Source of the DNA: an uncultured Lachnospiraceae bacterium
Lineage (GTDB): Bacteria > Bacillota > Clostridia > Lachnospirales > Lachnospiraceae
Length of the DNA stretch: 36,998 nucleotides
Assembly: GCA_902766825.1 (NCBI GenBank)
Contig: CACXFB010000025.1
Span: 1 to 36,998 of the forward strand
Direction: 5' to 3'
The notes under the pieces were generated by a model, which worked only from the letters and a program-made list of their open reading frames with translations, ran no database searches and was not told the DNA's origin. The position numbers and the translations under genes were made by a program. Shown here piece by piece: positions 1 to 8,065 of this stretch (its first letter is position 1; every line of letters starts with the position of its first letter).

Positions 1-1920
1 AACAACGATTGCCTGCCCCTTAGAGTTTGTTTGTAATCTAAGCTCATTCTTTTCAGTATCATCTGTTGCGATAGAATAAATCTGTAATTTCATTCCTCCA
101 GTAACAGATCCATTTGCCTGACCATCCACATACTGGTCATATGGGAAGTCATAAATCTTATAACGATACTTCTTCTTATCATAGATATTACCAAATACAA
201 GATGTCCAATTCTCTCAATAATCTGTGCTGTGTCTACTGATGTGTCTTTGATTTCTCTAGCAATATCCTGTTCTTCATCTGTAAGGAAGTTGTATGTATT
301 TCCTGTTCGTCCAATATAATTCTGGCTAAGAAGTCTATCTAAAGATTCACGCACCTGCTCACGCATCTGAATCTTATCCATGTTGATATTATCAGCCATA
401 AGGATAACGATAGAGTCCAAGGTTGACTTCACATCATTGTCAAGATAACGGATCAAGTAAAGAAGTTTTAATACATCTACATCCTGAGGCTTGATTCCTC
501 TATCTTCATCAGCGGCTGTCTGACATCTTTCGATAACACGACGAATAGCACCGTCCAAAAACGTATGAACAGTGTCATAAAAAAGATAGAATGGAGCAAT
601 GCTATATTCATCCTTATTTTCAATTTTCTGTGCTGCTTCCTGAAAACCTGAAAGCATAGATCTCTCTCCACCGGATAAATGCTTACCAGCGTTACCATGT
701 TTACGAATCTCGGAGAATACCTTCTGCATCAAAATAAACTGATACGGAACGAATGGGAAATTCTTAGAGAAATCCTGTGCAGTCTCATATCCTCTAATAT
801 CCAAAAGAGCATCGTCCTTGTTAAACTTAAGAAGATTTCTAAGTACAGAATCACTTGACTCGAATACTTCTGTAAGTCTCTTATCTGCTTCATCTGTCTT
901 AGACAAAATTCTCTTCTGAATAACTTCGTCTGCTGATGCAGATGAAAGAGAAAGTCTAGTTTTAAATCTTGCCTGGATACGTGAAAATTCATCCTGACGA
1001 GTCTTAATAATCTCATCAAGTGCTTCCTGTCCAGTACATACTACCCATACCTTTCCTTCACACTCACTACCAATCTTTTCAACGAGTGACTGTAAATTAA
1101 TCAGGTGGTCTGTATTACTACCGATATACTGACCAACCTCATCAATCATGAACAGTAAACGGAAGTTATCTGGCTTTGTATTTACATAATCTTTTATTTC
1201 TGATACAAGCTGAGCAATACTCATCTCTACTGTTTCTGTTCCATTGAACCAGTTGTGAGAAGCCTCTTCGCTCATACCAAGTACTTGCTGTAATGTCTCA
1301 ACAATATCGTCTTCAAAGAATGCAAAAGCATCTCTTGTCTCAAGCCAAGGCTGACCATTCTTTTCTTCAAATACTCTTCTAAATTCTTCTGTCTTTCCCT
1401 GTTTATCAATAAACTGCTCAAGCTTTGCGACCTTAAGATCCTCACCATAGAATCCAAGATAGTTGTAAAACATCTTCGCAAATACACGAAGTACTGCTGT
1501 TGCATCTTTATTGATGGAACCTTCTATATCAATGTTAAAGAGGATTGTATCAGTCTCACCTTTTGTAGCGCAATCAATAAGCATAAATGTTGCCGGATCA
1601 TCTTCAAACTTACAACGGAATCTCTCTACAGTCTTTACACCATCAACTTCTTTATTTTCAAGAATGTATGAAAGAATCTTTAAGAAATGAGATTTACCAC
1701 TTCCAAAGAAACCGGAAATCCATACACCGATATCTGCTGTCTTCTCATTAAAAGCATCACCATAGTTATTGAAGAACGAAATGAAATGCTTTTTCAATTC
1801 CTTGGTAATGACGTATTCGTTTAATTCTTGAACCAGTATCTCATTAGTATCTTGATCTACTTTAACGACACCGTTAATTTTTCTGTTAATATCACCTTTA
1901 AACATCTGCTGAATTTTCAT
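1..1920 (-). CDS. brxC: BREX P-loop ATPase BrxC, N-terminal 640 codons (runs off left edge)
   Basis: BrxC is the large P-loop ATPase of BREX phage-exclusion systems, which act with a site-specific methyltransferase to block phage replication. The frame is open from an ATG at 1920 to the window edge. The protein starts MKIQQMFKGDINRKINGVVK, a typical BrxC start. A Walker A motif, GFFGSGKSHFLK, lies near residue 70 (about 1690-1730), and a Walker B-like LLFMIDEVGQYIG lies near residue 255. A GGAGG ribosome binding site sits 8 bases before the start, and brxB ends 15 bases upstream, so the genes are co-transcribed. BrxC proteins are usually about 1,200 residues, so roughly half is visible. No frameshift is seen in the visible half. 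Family assignment is strong because brxA and brxB precede it. Confidence 0.93.
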   Translation of the reverse strand, partial: MKIQQMFKGDINRKINGVVKVDQDTNEILVQELNEYVITKELKKHFISFFNNYGDAFNEKTADIGVWISGFFGSGKSHFLKILSYILENKEVDGVKTVERFRCKFEDDPATFMLIDCATKGETDTILFNIDIEGSINKDATAVLRVFAKMFYNYLGFYGEDLKVAKLEQFIDKQGKTEEFRRVFEEKNGQPWLETRDAFAFFEDDIVETLQQVLGMSEEASHNWFNGTETVEMSIAQLVSEIKDYVNTKPDNFRLLFMIDEVGQYIGSNTDHLINLQSLVEKIGSECEGKVWVVCTGQEALDEIIKTRQDEFSRIQARFKTRLSLSSASADEVIQKRILSKTDEADKRLTEVFESSDSVLRNLLKFNKDDALLDIRGYETAQDFSKNFPFVPYQFILMQKVFSEIRKHGNAGKHLSGGERSMLSGFQEAAQKIENKDEYSIAPFYLFYDTVHTFLDGAIRRVIERCQTAADEDRGIKPQDVDVLKLLYLIRYLDNDVKSTLDSIVILMADNINMDKIQMREQVRESLDRLLSQNYIGRTGNTYNFLTDEEQDIAREIKDTSVDTAQIIERIGHLVFGNIYDKKKYRYKIYDFPYDQYVDGQANGSVTGGMKLQIYSIATDDTEKNELRLQTNSKGQAIVV

Positions 1921-1935
1921 CTATACGTTCCTCCA

Positions 1936-2493
1936 TCAAATAGCATTAAACGCTCTATAGTAACCATTAGGCTCTAACTTATCAAAAAGCCTAAGTTGTC
2001 TTCCGTTAAAACTTCCGGGATACATAACTAATATTGGAATATCAGGCACTTCCGGTTGTATTGCTTCCAGTAACGAATGAACTCTTGCAAATGGGAATAC
2101 CTCACCCACTCCGAAAATTAATAGAACATCCCCTTCTTTTTGTTCCATTGGCTTTATCTTATCTACAAACGCTTTATTATTTGCAAGTTTCAAAATCTGA
2201 TCTTTCAAATATTCTTTTCCTTTTTTTTCTTCCATAGAAGGGATACTTTTTGTAATTCTCTTCTCGTCACATATTTCTAAAAACACCTTATAAAGATTTT
2301 TTTCTATAACATTGCATTCTAATTCCTGATCAACAACAAGCTGCTCTATAAAATATCTAACTGCCATTTCATCTTTAGGATCATAACAAAAAATATGAAT
2401 ATTCACTTCATTGCTAAGTCCATTTCCTTTTAAAAAATCTTCTTCCTGTATTTTATTTTTTAATTTATCCAATCTTTCTAAAAGTTCACTCAT
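1936..2493 (-). CDS. brxB: BREX protein BrxB (DUF1788)
   Basis: BrxB is a conserved BREX core protein of unknown biochemical activity. The 185-residue length matches the DUF1788 family. The C-terminal block with MYPGSFNGRQLRLF and a YYRAFN end (residues about 155-185) is the hallmark of that family, as is the early FLKGNGLSNEVN segment (residues 20-31) followed by an FCYDP motif. The start is supported by AGGAG 8 bases before the ATG. It lies 22 bases after brxA and 15 bases before brxC on the same strand. No membrane segment or signal peptide is seen. The position between brxA and brxC gives the order found in type 1 BREX loci. Confidence 0.93.
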   Translation of the reverse strand: MSELLERLDKLKNKIQEEDFLKGNGLSNEVNIHIFCYDPKDEMAVRYFIEQLVVDQELECNVIEKNLYKVFLEICDEKRITKSIPSMEEKKGKEYLKDQILKLANNKAFVDKIKPMEQKEGDVLLIFGVGEVFPFARVHSLLEAIQPEVPDIPILVMYPGSFNGRQLRLFDKLEPNGYYRAFNAI

Positions 2494-2515
2494 TTAATAA
2501 TCTCCTCATCTGAGT

Positions 2516-3139
2516 TTATATAAAACAATTAAATGCAGCCAAAGCAATTTCATCATTATTTGCTCTTATGGCATTTTCAACTTCTGTACTAATAAGTACC
2601 GGATTAAGTTTAGTTGCTCTTGGGCTATCAATGTATTCATTTTCAACAAGAATCTTATTAAGAACCTGCTTAATCTTATTAATTGTTGAATCACTCCATG
2701 AAGCCACTTCATCATCTTGTTCCTGAATCCTCATAAAAAATACATTCAAGTCCATTCGACCATACGCAAAATCCTGTTCCCTAAACTTTGCTCCAATTAC
2801 AGTTATCATATAATCCCAAACAATCCTGTACTGTTTCATCATTGCATATAAACAGGCTTGTTTTGCAACTTCCATCGGGCTATGTGCAATTACATTTACA
2901 AGTATCATGTCATCTAAATTATGCAATCTTTTCAAACAAACCCGTGTAATATTTTTAACCATTCTTTCTGTCGGAAACTGAAATAAATTTTCATCCGCAA
3001 CTCTTTCAATTATTTCATCATCAGAGAGTTGTTCATCAACCATAAGTCTTGCAACAGTCTTGGTTTCATAAAAAAGAAATTGTTCTCTTGTAAGTCCGCC
3101 ATTTCCGTTATAAGGAGAATCAAATCTAAACTTCGCCAT
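2516..3139 (-). CDS. brxA: BREX protein BrxA (DUF1819)
   Basis: BrxA is a small all-helical BREX protein; members of the family bind DNA, and it is part of the core gene set. The 207-residue product begins MAKFRFDSPYNGNGGLTREQ and continues with a helical body containing FYETKTVARLMVDEQ, as expected for DUF1819. A longer open frame reaches to 3298, but I chose the ATG at 3139: AAAGGAGA precedes it at good spacing, and the longer version would read almost entirely through the regulator gene in another frame. The start overlaps the 3' end of the XRE regulator by 14 bases, which suggests translational coupling. brxB follows after 22 bases. Confidence 0.92.
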   Translation of the reverse strand: MAKFRFDSPYNGNGGLTREQFLFYETKTVARLMVDEQLSDDEIIERVADENLFQFPTERMVKNITRVCLKRLHNLDDMILVNVIAHSPMEVAKQACLYAMMKQYRIVWDYMITVIGAKFREQDFAYGRMDLNVFFMRIQEQDDEVASWSDSTINKIKQVLNKILVENEYIDSPRATKLNPVLISTEVENAIRANNDEIALAAFNCFI

Positions 3140-3362
3140 TATTCTTGATTTCTCCTTTTTCATCTTTCTCAAAGCTGACAATATCTCCAACATTACAATC
3201 CAAGTACTCACAAATCTTCTGAAGAATCTCCATGGATACATTTTCGCCTTTACCCATCTTCGCCATGGTTGCAGAACTAATTCCCAGCTTTGTAACAAGC
3301 TCCTTCTTATACATATTTTTATCTTTTAACATCTTCCATAAACCGTTATAAGAAACCGCCAT
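3126..3362 (-). CDS. Small XRE/Cro-CI-type transcriptional regulator heading the BREX operon
   Basis: The 78-residue protein is essentially one helix-turn-helix domain of the Cro/CI (HTH_26/YozG-like) type. KKELVTKLGISSATMAKMGKG (residues about 19-39) forms the two DNA-binding helices, and MEILQKICEYLDCNVGDIV follows as the dimerisation-side helices of this fold. GAAAGGT precedes the ATG. It is the first gene of the unit, and its 3' end overlaps the brxA start by 14 bases, so it is probably made with the BREX proteins and may regulate its own promoter. The upstream DNA holds repeated TGTTAAAA boxes and a 7-bp inverted repeat that could be operators. BREX loci often carry a regulator, though the best-studied one (BrxR) is a larger WYL protein, so this is a different class. 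Confidence 0.85.
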   Translation of the reverse strand: MAVSYNGLWKMLKDKNMYKKELVTKLGISSATMAKMGKGENVSMEILQKICEYLDCNVGDIVSFEKDEKGEIKNNGEV

Positions 3363-3603
3363 AATATTTACCTTTCACTGCTTAATATCATAAAAGCAAA
3401 TTAAATATATCAACGTAAATATTTTAACATATAAGGCACAAAAAAGCACTCTAAAACTTTAATTTTCTAAAGTTCAAATTAATATTTTAACAAGTCTTAT
3501 TTAATAGTTTTAACATACCATTTCAACTATAGGCAAAACAAATATATTATCTTAATTGTACTCATTATCTGTCCGATAAAAAGGACAAGTAATTTCTATT
3601 TTC
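3363..3603 (-). promoter_or_regulatory. Leader region of the BREX operon with repeated boxes
   Basis: This AT-rich stretch holds no gene. On the minus strand TGTTAAAA occurs three times (3508-3515, 3485-3492, 3422-3429). Two copies extend to an exact 12-bp match, TGTTAAAATATT (3481-3492 and 3418-3429), and the third is TGTTAAAACTATT (3503-3515). An inverted repeat AACTTTA-N6-TAAAGTT spans 3455-3474. A weak TGTCC-N8-GGACA repeat lies at 3570-3587. I could not settle on one promoter: several -35-like TTGAAA or TTGTTA hexamers exist without a convincing -10. The boxes are candidate binding sites for the XRE regulator just downstream; this is inference. Confidence 0.45.
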
Positions 3604-3639
3604 ACTAAAATAAGCAGAAGACTTGTGTTCTCCTGCTTA
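3604..3639 (-). terminator. Intrinsic terminator after the helicase gene
   Basis: TAAGCAG (3611-3617) and CTGCTTA (3633-3639) form a 7-bp stem, extended by AGA/TCT after one mismatch. On the minus strand it is followed by TTTTAG. It lies 35 bases past the helicase stop and separates that unit from the BREX operon. Confidence 0.6.
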
Positions 3640-3673
3640 CTTCTAATCATATCGTTATTAATTTCAATTATGA

Positions 3674-6142
3674 TTAACCCACAACTTTATCCAATGCCTC
3701 AATAATCTTTTCTCTTTCGCCGCTACCATTTGTGCTAAATCTCAACAACGGTATTTCATACAATTCCATTATATGATTTTTCATTAAATCCCTTGAAGCT
3801 TGTTTTGAATTCTCTTTATGATATTCATATCCATCAACTTCAATTGCTAACACAGGTTTCTTTCCAATTCTGTTATATATCAAAAAATCCAAATGTGTTG
3901 CTGGGTTCATTGCATAACTACACTCTTTTTCGTTTAACAACTTTGGATTTTTAATCAACATATTTAGAGGGAATTGGAAAACACAATCTAAACTTGAGTA
4001 TTTGTTATCACTAATAATTTCTTCAATTAATGAAAACATCAAATTCTCAGAATCATATTCAGATATTTTTTTGTGATTCTTTAAGTATTCTTTTCTTGCC
4101 TCTGTATACTGTTTGTAGAGGTAATCAAAAATTGAATATACTTTACTTTCCATAACCTCAAAATTATTATATTGAATATAATCTATTAAATCCGTTATAT
4201 TTCGCTCTTTTGATTGTTCGTTACCGGTTACCACCAACATCAATGACTTTTTGGCTCTTGATACAGCTACATTAATTAGATACGGATCATCAGCAAAATC
4301 AGATATTTCATCATCCACTGTAGAGATAATAATATTCTCCTTTTCTTTACCCTGAAATTTATGTACCGTAGCAACATCAATATCTTTTATTTCCTTCGTT
4401 AATGCTTCTACTTGATTTTTATATGGCGCTATAATTCCGGTTTCTTCAAAATCATAATCATATTTCGGAATAATTTCATTTTTGATAACATCTATTTGAC
4501 GCTGACTATAATGATTTCGTTCATGATTCCCCGGAACAGTCTTAACCACAGCTAAAACATCTTTTTCTCCCTTATCTTCCGTCATAATAATCAATTCACC
4601 GCGATAAAACTTCTGGTTACAAAAATTTATTATTTTAGGGTGACATCTATAATGTTCTCTCAACAAAGTCTGTGTAACATTTGGCATAACATCCAAAACC
4701 GACTGTAAAAAACTATTTGTATACCGATACCCCTCATTTACATTTGAGCATTCCAATATGGCATTTGCTTTTTCTTTTTCATCTTCAGTAACAACGTTAG
4801 GAAGCTGTTTAGTATCACCTACAATAACAACATTTTTTGCACATGAAAGTGCTAATGCGCCTGTTGCAATATCAACCTGTGACGCCTCATCCATAATAAG
4901 ATAATCATACACTACATTCGGGTTCAAACTACTGGTTGAAGAAAACGTTGTACTTAATATAACCGGATACTCTTCTAAAACATCATTAGGTTCACTCCAC
5001 AATTCTTCCTCGTTAAATGTCGTTCTTCTACATTTGCCATCGTATTTCCTCGCCAATTTATTCTTCAGCAGAATCATTGACTGATTACACAAAGAATCAA
5101 TCAGATTATAATCCGTACTATTCAGATACTTTTCAATTTCTACAATCTCCTGAGCCAATTCCATTCCCTTTTTCTCATAATACATTGCTTGAAAAGTTGT
5201 TATAATCTTTGAAATATCCTGTTTATAGAAATTCCAATTATTTATACCAAATTTAAATAATGCTCTTATCTTAAAAAATAGCCCTATCGACTTATTATTA
5301 TCTGCAATCAACTGGCACTCCTGCCATAATTCCATCCACTGTTTTGAAGAAAGATTTTTCTTAATTTTTATGTTATTTGTATCAACATCCGACTCCTCAA
5401 CATAATGCTTAAAATACTTTTGTTCAGTAGCTAACTGTAAATATTCCTGTCTTAAACATGCTAATTTCTCCTGCCTATCAAATAATTCTTTTAATTGAAT
5501 TGATTGATCCTTAATTTTCTGTTGTAACTCATATATATTATCTTCAATTTTCCATGATGAAAAATCCGGATAATTTACATTTTGATTCTCAACAAATTTT
5601 TGCTTGTTTTTCACATTTCCCAGTGTCGCTACGACAAAATCCAAATTATATTTTGGGGCAGACAATTTTTCATATACATTTTCAGTTGCTGAATTGTTAT
5701 TAGAAACAATCTGAACTGTTTTTCCTTGCATCAAAATGTTTGCAATAATATTTAGTATTGTCTGTGTTTTCCCTGTTCCCGGTGGTCCTTGTATTACACT
5801 GATTTGATTTTCTAATGCATTTTTTACAGCCTTATACTGACTGTTATTACATCCAAAGGGAAAGATAGGAATGTATTCATTTAGTCCTCTTTTCTCTCCC
5901 AAAGAAGACGGGTTTAAATACTTTGCTAAAGCTATATCACTTTCCAAAAAAGTAATCTTATTATATTTCTTAGTCAATAATGTTTCGCCAGTCTCATCAT
6001 TTTTAATTGAACTCAGAGCAGCAATTTTCTTTAAATATTCAAACACATTCGCCGTCTGGCTCTGGTTAAGACATGACTCGGCAATATGCAACTGACTGCC
6101 ACGGTAATCCCTCTCACTTCCGTCGCCAAAAAAATATGCCAA
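3674..6142 (-). CDS. SF1 (Upf1-like) helicase with C-terminal nuclease-like domain; main part of a frameshifted gene
   Basis: This is a superfamily 1 DNA/RNA helicase of the COG1112/Upf1 type. Motifs in order are Walker A GPPGTGKT (residues 119-126), Walker B LIMDEASQ, motif III VGDTKQLP, motif IV EHYRCHP, motif V HKFQGKE and motif VI NVAVSRAK, all intact. The last 80 residues (LDFLIYN, then AIEVDGYEYH, then LLRFSTN) look like a Vsr/DUF2726-type PD-(D/E)XK nuclease, so unwinding coupled to cleavage is likely. The 5' end of this frame (TTG at 6142) is not a credible start. The N-terminal 91 residues sit in another frame at 6119-6402, and one extra T in the 7-T tract (minus strand) would join them into about 909 residues. 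It ends before a terminator. The neighbours (Avs-like NTPase, BREX) suggest antiphage defence. Helicase identity is firm; the defence role is inferred. Confidence 0.85.
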   Translation of the reverse strand: MAYFFGDGSERDYRGSQLHIAESCLNQSQTANVFEYLKKIAALSSIKNDETGETLLTKKYNKITFLESDIALAKYLNPSSLGEKRGLNEYIPIFPFGCNNSQYKAVKNALENQISVIQGPPGTGKTQTILNIIANILMQGKTVQIVSNNNSATENVYEKLSAPKYNLDFVVATLGNVKNKQKFVENQNVNYPDFSSWKIEDNIYELQQKIKDQSIQLKELFDRQEKLACLRQEYLQLATEQKYFKHYVEESDVDTNNIKIKKNLSSKQWMELWQECQLIADNNKSIGLFFKIRALFKFGINNWNFYKQDISKIITTFQAMYYEKKGMELAQEIVEIEKYLNSTDYNLIDSLCNQSMILLKNKLARKYDGKCRRTTFNEEELWSEPNDVLEEYPVILSTTFSSTSSLNPNVVYDYLIMDEASQVDIATGALALSCAKNVVIVGDTKQLPNVVTEDEKEKANAILECSNVNEGYRYTNSFLQSVLDVMPNVTQTLLREHYRCHPKIINFCNQKFYRGELIIMTEDKGEKDVLAVVKTVPGNHERNHYSQRQIDVIKNEIIPKYDYDFEETGIIAPYKNQVEALTKEIKDIDVATVHKFQGKEKENIIISTVDDEISDFADDPYLINVAVSRAKKSLMLVVTGNEQSKERNITDLIDYIQYNNFEVMESKVYSIFDYLYKQYTEARKEYLKNHKKISEYDSENLMFSLIEEIISDNKYSSLDCVFQFPLNMLIKNPKLLNEKECSYAMNPATHLDFLIYNRIGKKPVLAIEVDGYEYHKENSKQASRDLMKNHIMELYEIPLLRFSTNGSGEREKIIEALDKVVG

Positions 6143-6402
6143 AAGTTTTCTCTTTTATTACTAAAAACATATATTTCTTTGATATCAAATAATACATTAC
6201 CATCCCTGCTAATTCGATACTTGTCCGGATTTACAACAACAGGTTCAACCAACTTTTCCACATTAGAATATGCGTATGAATATATTTTCCCATTTTTAAA
6301 TTCTACATCCCATTTTTTTGTATTAAAATTATACACACATGACTTTATATCTGATGTCTTTATTTCGTCTTTGATAATAATCATATATTTTCTCGTGTTC
6401 AT
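6031..6402 (-). CDS. N-terminal piece of the frameshifted SF1 helicase
   Basis: The product starts MNTRKYMIIIKDEIKTSDIK and carries a small beta-rich domain (SCVYNFNTKKWDVEFKNGKI) of the kind found at the front of these helicases. Good agreement ends at residue 91 (FWHIF, about 6130). After that the frame runs on as unrelated residues to a stop at 6031, while the helicase continues in the frame one base back (FGDGSERDY). GAGGAAAAG before the ATG at 6402 is a good ribosome binding site, so this is the true translation start of the helicase gene. It begins 49 bases after the Avs-like gene ends, with no terminator between, so the two are probably one transcript. Confidence 0.75.
   Translation of the reverse strand: MNTRKYMIIIKDEIKTSDIKSCVYNFNTKKWDVEFKNGKIYSYAYSNVEKLVEPVVVNPDKYRISRDGNVLFDIKEIYVFSNKRENFWHIFLATEVRGITVAVSCILPSHVLTRARRRMCLNI
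6128..6134 (-). repeat. Seven-base homopolymer at the helicase frameshift
   Basis: A7 on the plus strand (T7 in the coding strand). The upstream frame reads CAT ATT TTT TTG and the downstream frame reads TTT TTT GGC GAC. Eight or five T residues would give one open frame reading WHIFFGDGSERD. The in-frame heptamer T TTT TTG is also a possible -1 slippery site. Confidence 0.75.
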
Positions 6403-6451
6403 ATATAATTTCTTTTCCTCACTTCTTCAACATTCAAATATCAAAATAACA

Positions 6452-8065
6452 TTATGACGCAGTAAACTTATCAGTCAAACTACACGCAATACTAATATTG
6501 TTTTCATACATTTTATCCCACAAATCTAAGCAATTGTTTGCAATGAGTTTTTCCTCTTCTATTGAACTATTTGCTGTCTCATCATATAAATAAAATATTA
6601 ATTTTATTATATCATCACTCACTTCCCAAATATTTTTTATTTCATTTTGATTTTCTATGAAACTATAGCATACTTCTAATATCACATTTGAATATTCCAT
6701 TGCTGTTCTTTCTTCTATAACAAAATCTGCAAATGCGAACATAACATTTTTCTTATGCTTTGATCTTAAAACTTTCACAATAAGCTCTTTGTCATCTTCT
6801 GTATTTACCAATTTTTCCATAAAAAGTTTTGCCCAAATCAAGTTATTATCAATATCATTATCTTTTACAATAATTTTCTCTAATAGAGACTTTGCCTTTT
6901 TCTTATAGTTTTCTATCTCTAAATAAATCATTACCATTTCAAGCATATACCCTTTTTGTTTAACATCCGCTTTAATATACAACTTATATAGATTTTTAAA
7001 CGCAATGTTTAGCATAAACAACTCAGTTACTGTATATGATGCTATTTTTTTCAAACACTCATCACTTGAACCTAAAGCTTTCATTATTAATTTTTTTATT
7101 CTTCTAGGATAATCATCATAACACTTGCAAAATATCGTTCTGCTATGCCTATACGCAACCAACCTGATATCACTTTCAAACACTTTCAAAATATGTTTCA
7201 TTGCCCATCTTTTATCATAATTGTATATTTCCAAAAGCATATCTAATGATGCGCATCGAATAACAGGATCCATGTTGCTAGCAACAGCTTCAATTTTTGT
7301 TTTATAATTCTCAAAAATATTTTTGTCATCACAAATCATACTTGCAATTGCATGAATTGCATTACCGCGAACGCAATTCATCGCCCTAAATAAAATTGAT
7401 TCTGATGATTTTTCTTCATTCTCATAACTTGAATTGTATATTTGTTCATTTCTACTTGTTTCATTATGATTTTCAATAATATCCCACAATATATCCGCAA
7501 AAAAAATTTTATTTTTTATTGTATCCATCTTTTCAATGATTCTAGCTATATCTGCTGCTCTTTCTGATTCATAATCATATCCGAATCTTCTTATTACTTT
7601 TTCAAAACTTTCTTCATTAATGGATATTTTTGAACACGAAACACCTCTAAAATATGCATCGATAAAAATAGTTTGAGGTATTACATTATTTTCGTCACAT
7701 AGATAATTCGTAATGTCAACTGGTGATACAGCAACAAAATCCTGAAAACATTCTACAAATCGTTCCAATGAAATATCTAAATAAATACCCTTTTTCGAAT
7801 CAAAACGCGTACTTCTGTAATTATTAATTTGGGGATTACATAAAATCTTTATCCAATCTTTTAATTTTAAGTTTTTACCGGAAAATGATGATTTAATATA
7901 ACTTAAATGAATATTATCTTGATAATTATATTTACTGTATGTTCCTCCTGCTCTGCGCATTAAAACCTTTATCAACTCATCAGCCCTTTTACTTCTCCTT
8001 CTTTCACTGATAGAAGGAAGTAACTCACTTTGGATATCCCCCCCAAAAAGGTGAATACACTGCAT
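6452..8065 (-). CDS. C-terminal helical-repeat (sensor) part of the split Avs-like NTPase
   Basis: The 537-residue frame is rich in paired helices resembling HEAT/ARM repeats (for example DPVIRCASLDMLLEIYN, then IRLVAYRHSRTIFCKCYDD), the kind of superhelical region that STAND defence ATPases use to bind a phage trigger. It has no enzymatic motif of its own. The ATG at 8065 is probably not a real start: no good ribosome binding site precedes it, and the first nine residues overlap the upstream gene in another frame. Dropping one G from the 7-G tract (or adding two) joins the frames as PFWGDIQSELL, giving a protein of about 1,510 residues. It ends 49 bases before the helicase gene. The helical-repeat assignment is by eye. 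Confidence 0.7.
   Translation of the reverse strand: MQCIHLFGGDIQSELLPSISERRRSKRADELIKVLMRRAGGTYSKYNYQDNIHLSYIKSSFSGKNLKLKDWIKILCNPQINNYRSTRFDSKKGIYLDISLERFVECFQDFVAVSPVDITNYLCDENNVIPQTIFIDAYFRGVSCSKISINEESFEKVIRRFGYDYESERAADIARIIEKMDTIKNKIFFADILWDIIENHNETSRNEQIYNSSYENEEKSSESILFRAMNCVRGNAIHAIASMICDDKNIFENYKTKIEAVASNMDPVIRCASLDMLLEIYNYDKRWAMKHILKVFESDIRLVAYRHSRTIFCKCYDDYPRRIKKLIMKALGSSDECLKKIASYTVTELFMLNIAFKNLYKLYIKADVKQKGYMLEMVMIYLEIENYKKKAKSLLEKIIVKDNDIDNNLIWAKLFMEKLVNTEDDKELIVKVLRSKHKKNVMFAFADFVIEERTAMEYSNVILEVCYSFIENQNEIKNIWEVSDDIIKLIFYLYDETANSSIEEEKLIANNCLDLWDKMYENNISIACSLTDKFTAS

Noticed and set aside
477..1505. Several short minus-strand frames
   Set aside because: They are other-frame shadows of brxC, whose own frame is open across 1-1920 and carries the family motifs.
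3140..3298. Longer brxA start 53 codons upstream
   Set aside because: That extension reads through the XRE regulator in another frame with no ribosome binding site; AAAGGAGA sits at the ATG at 3139.
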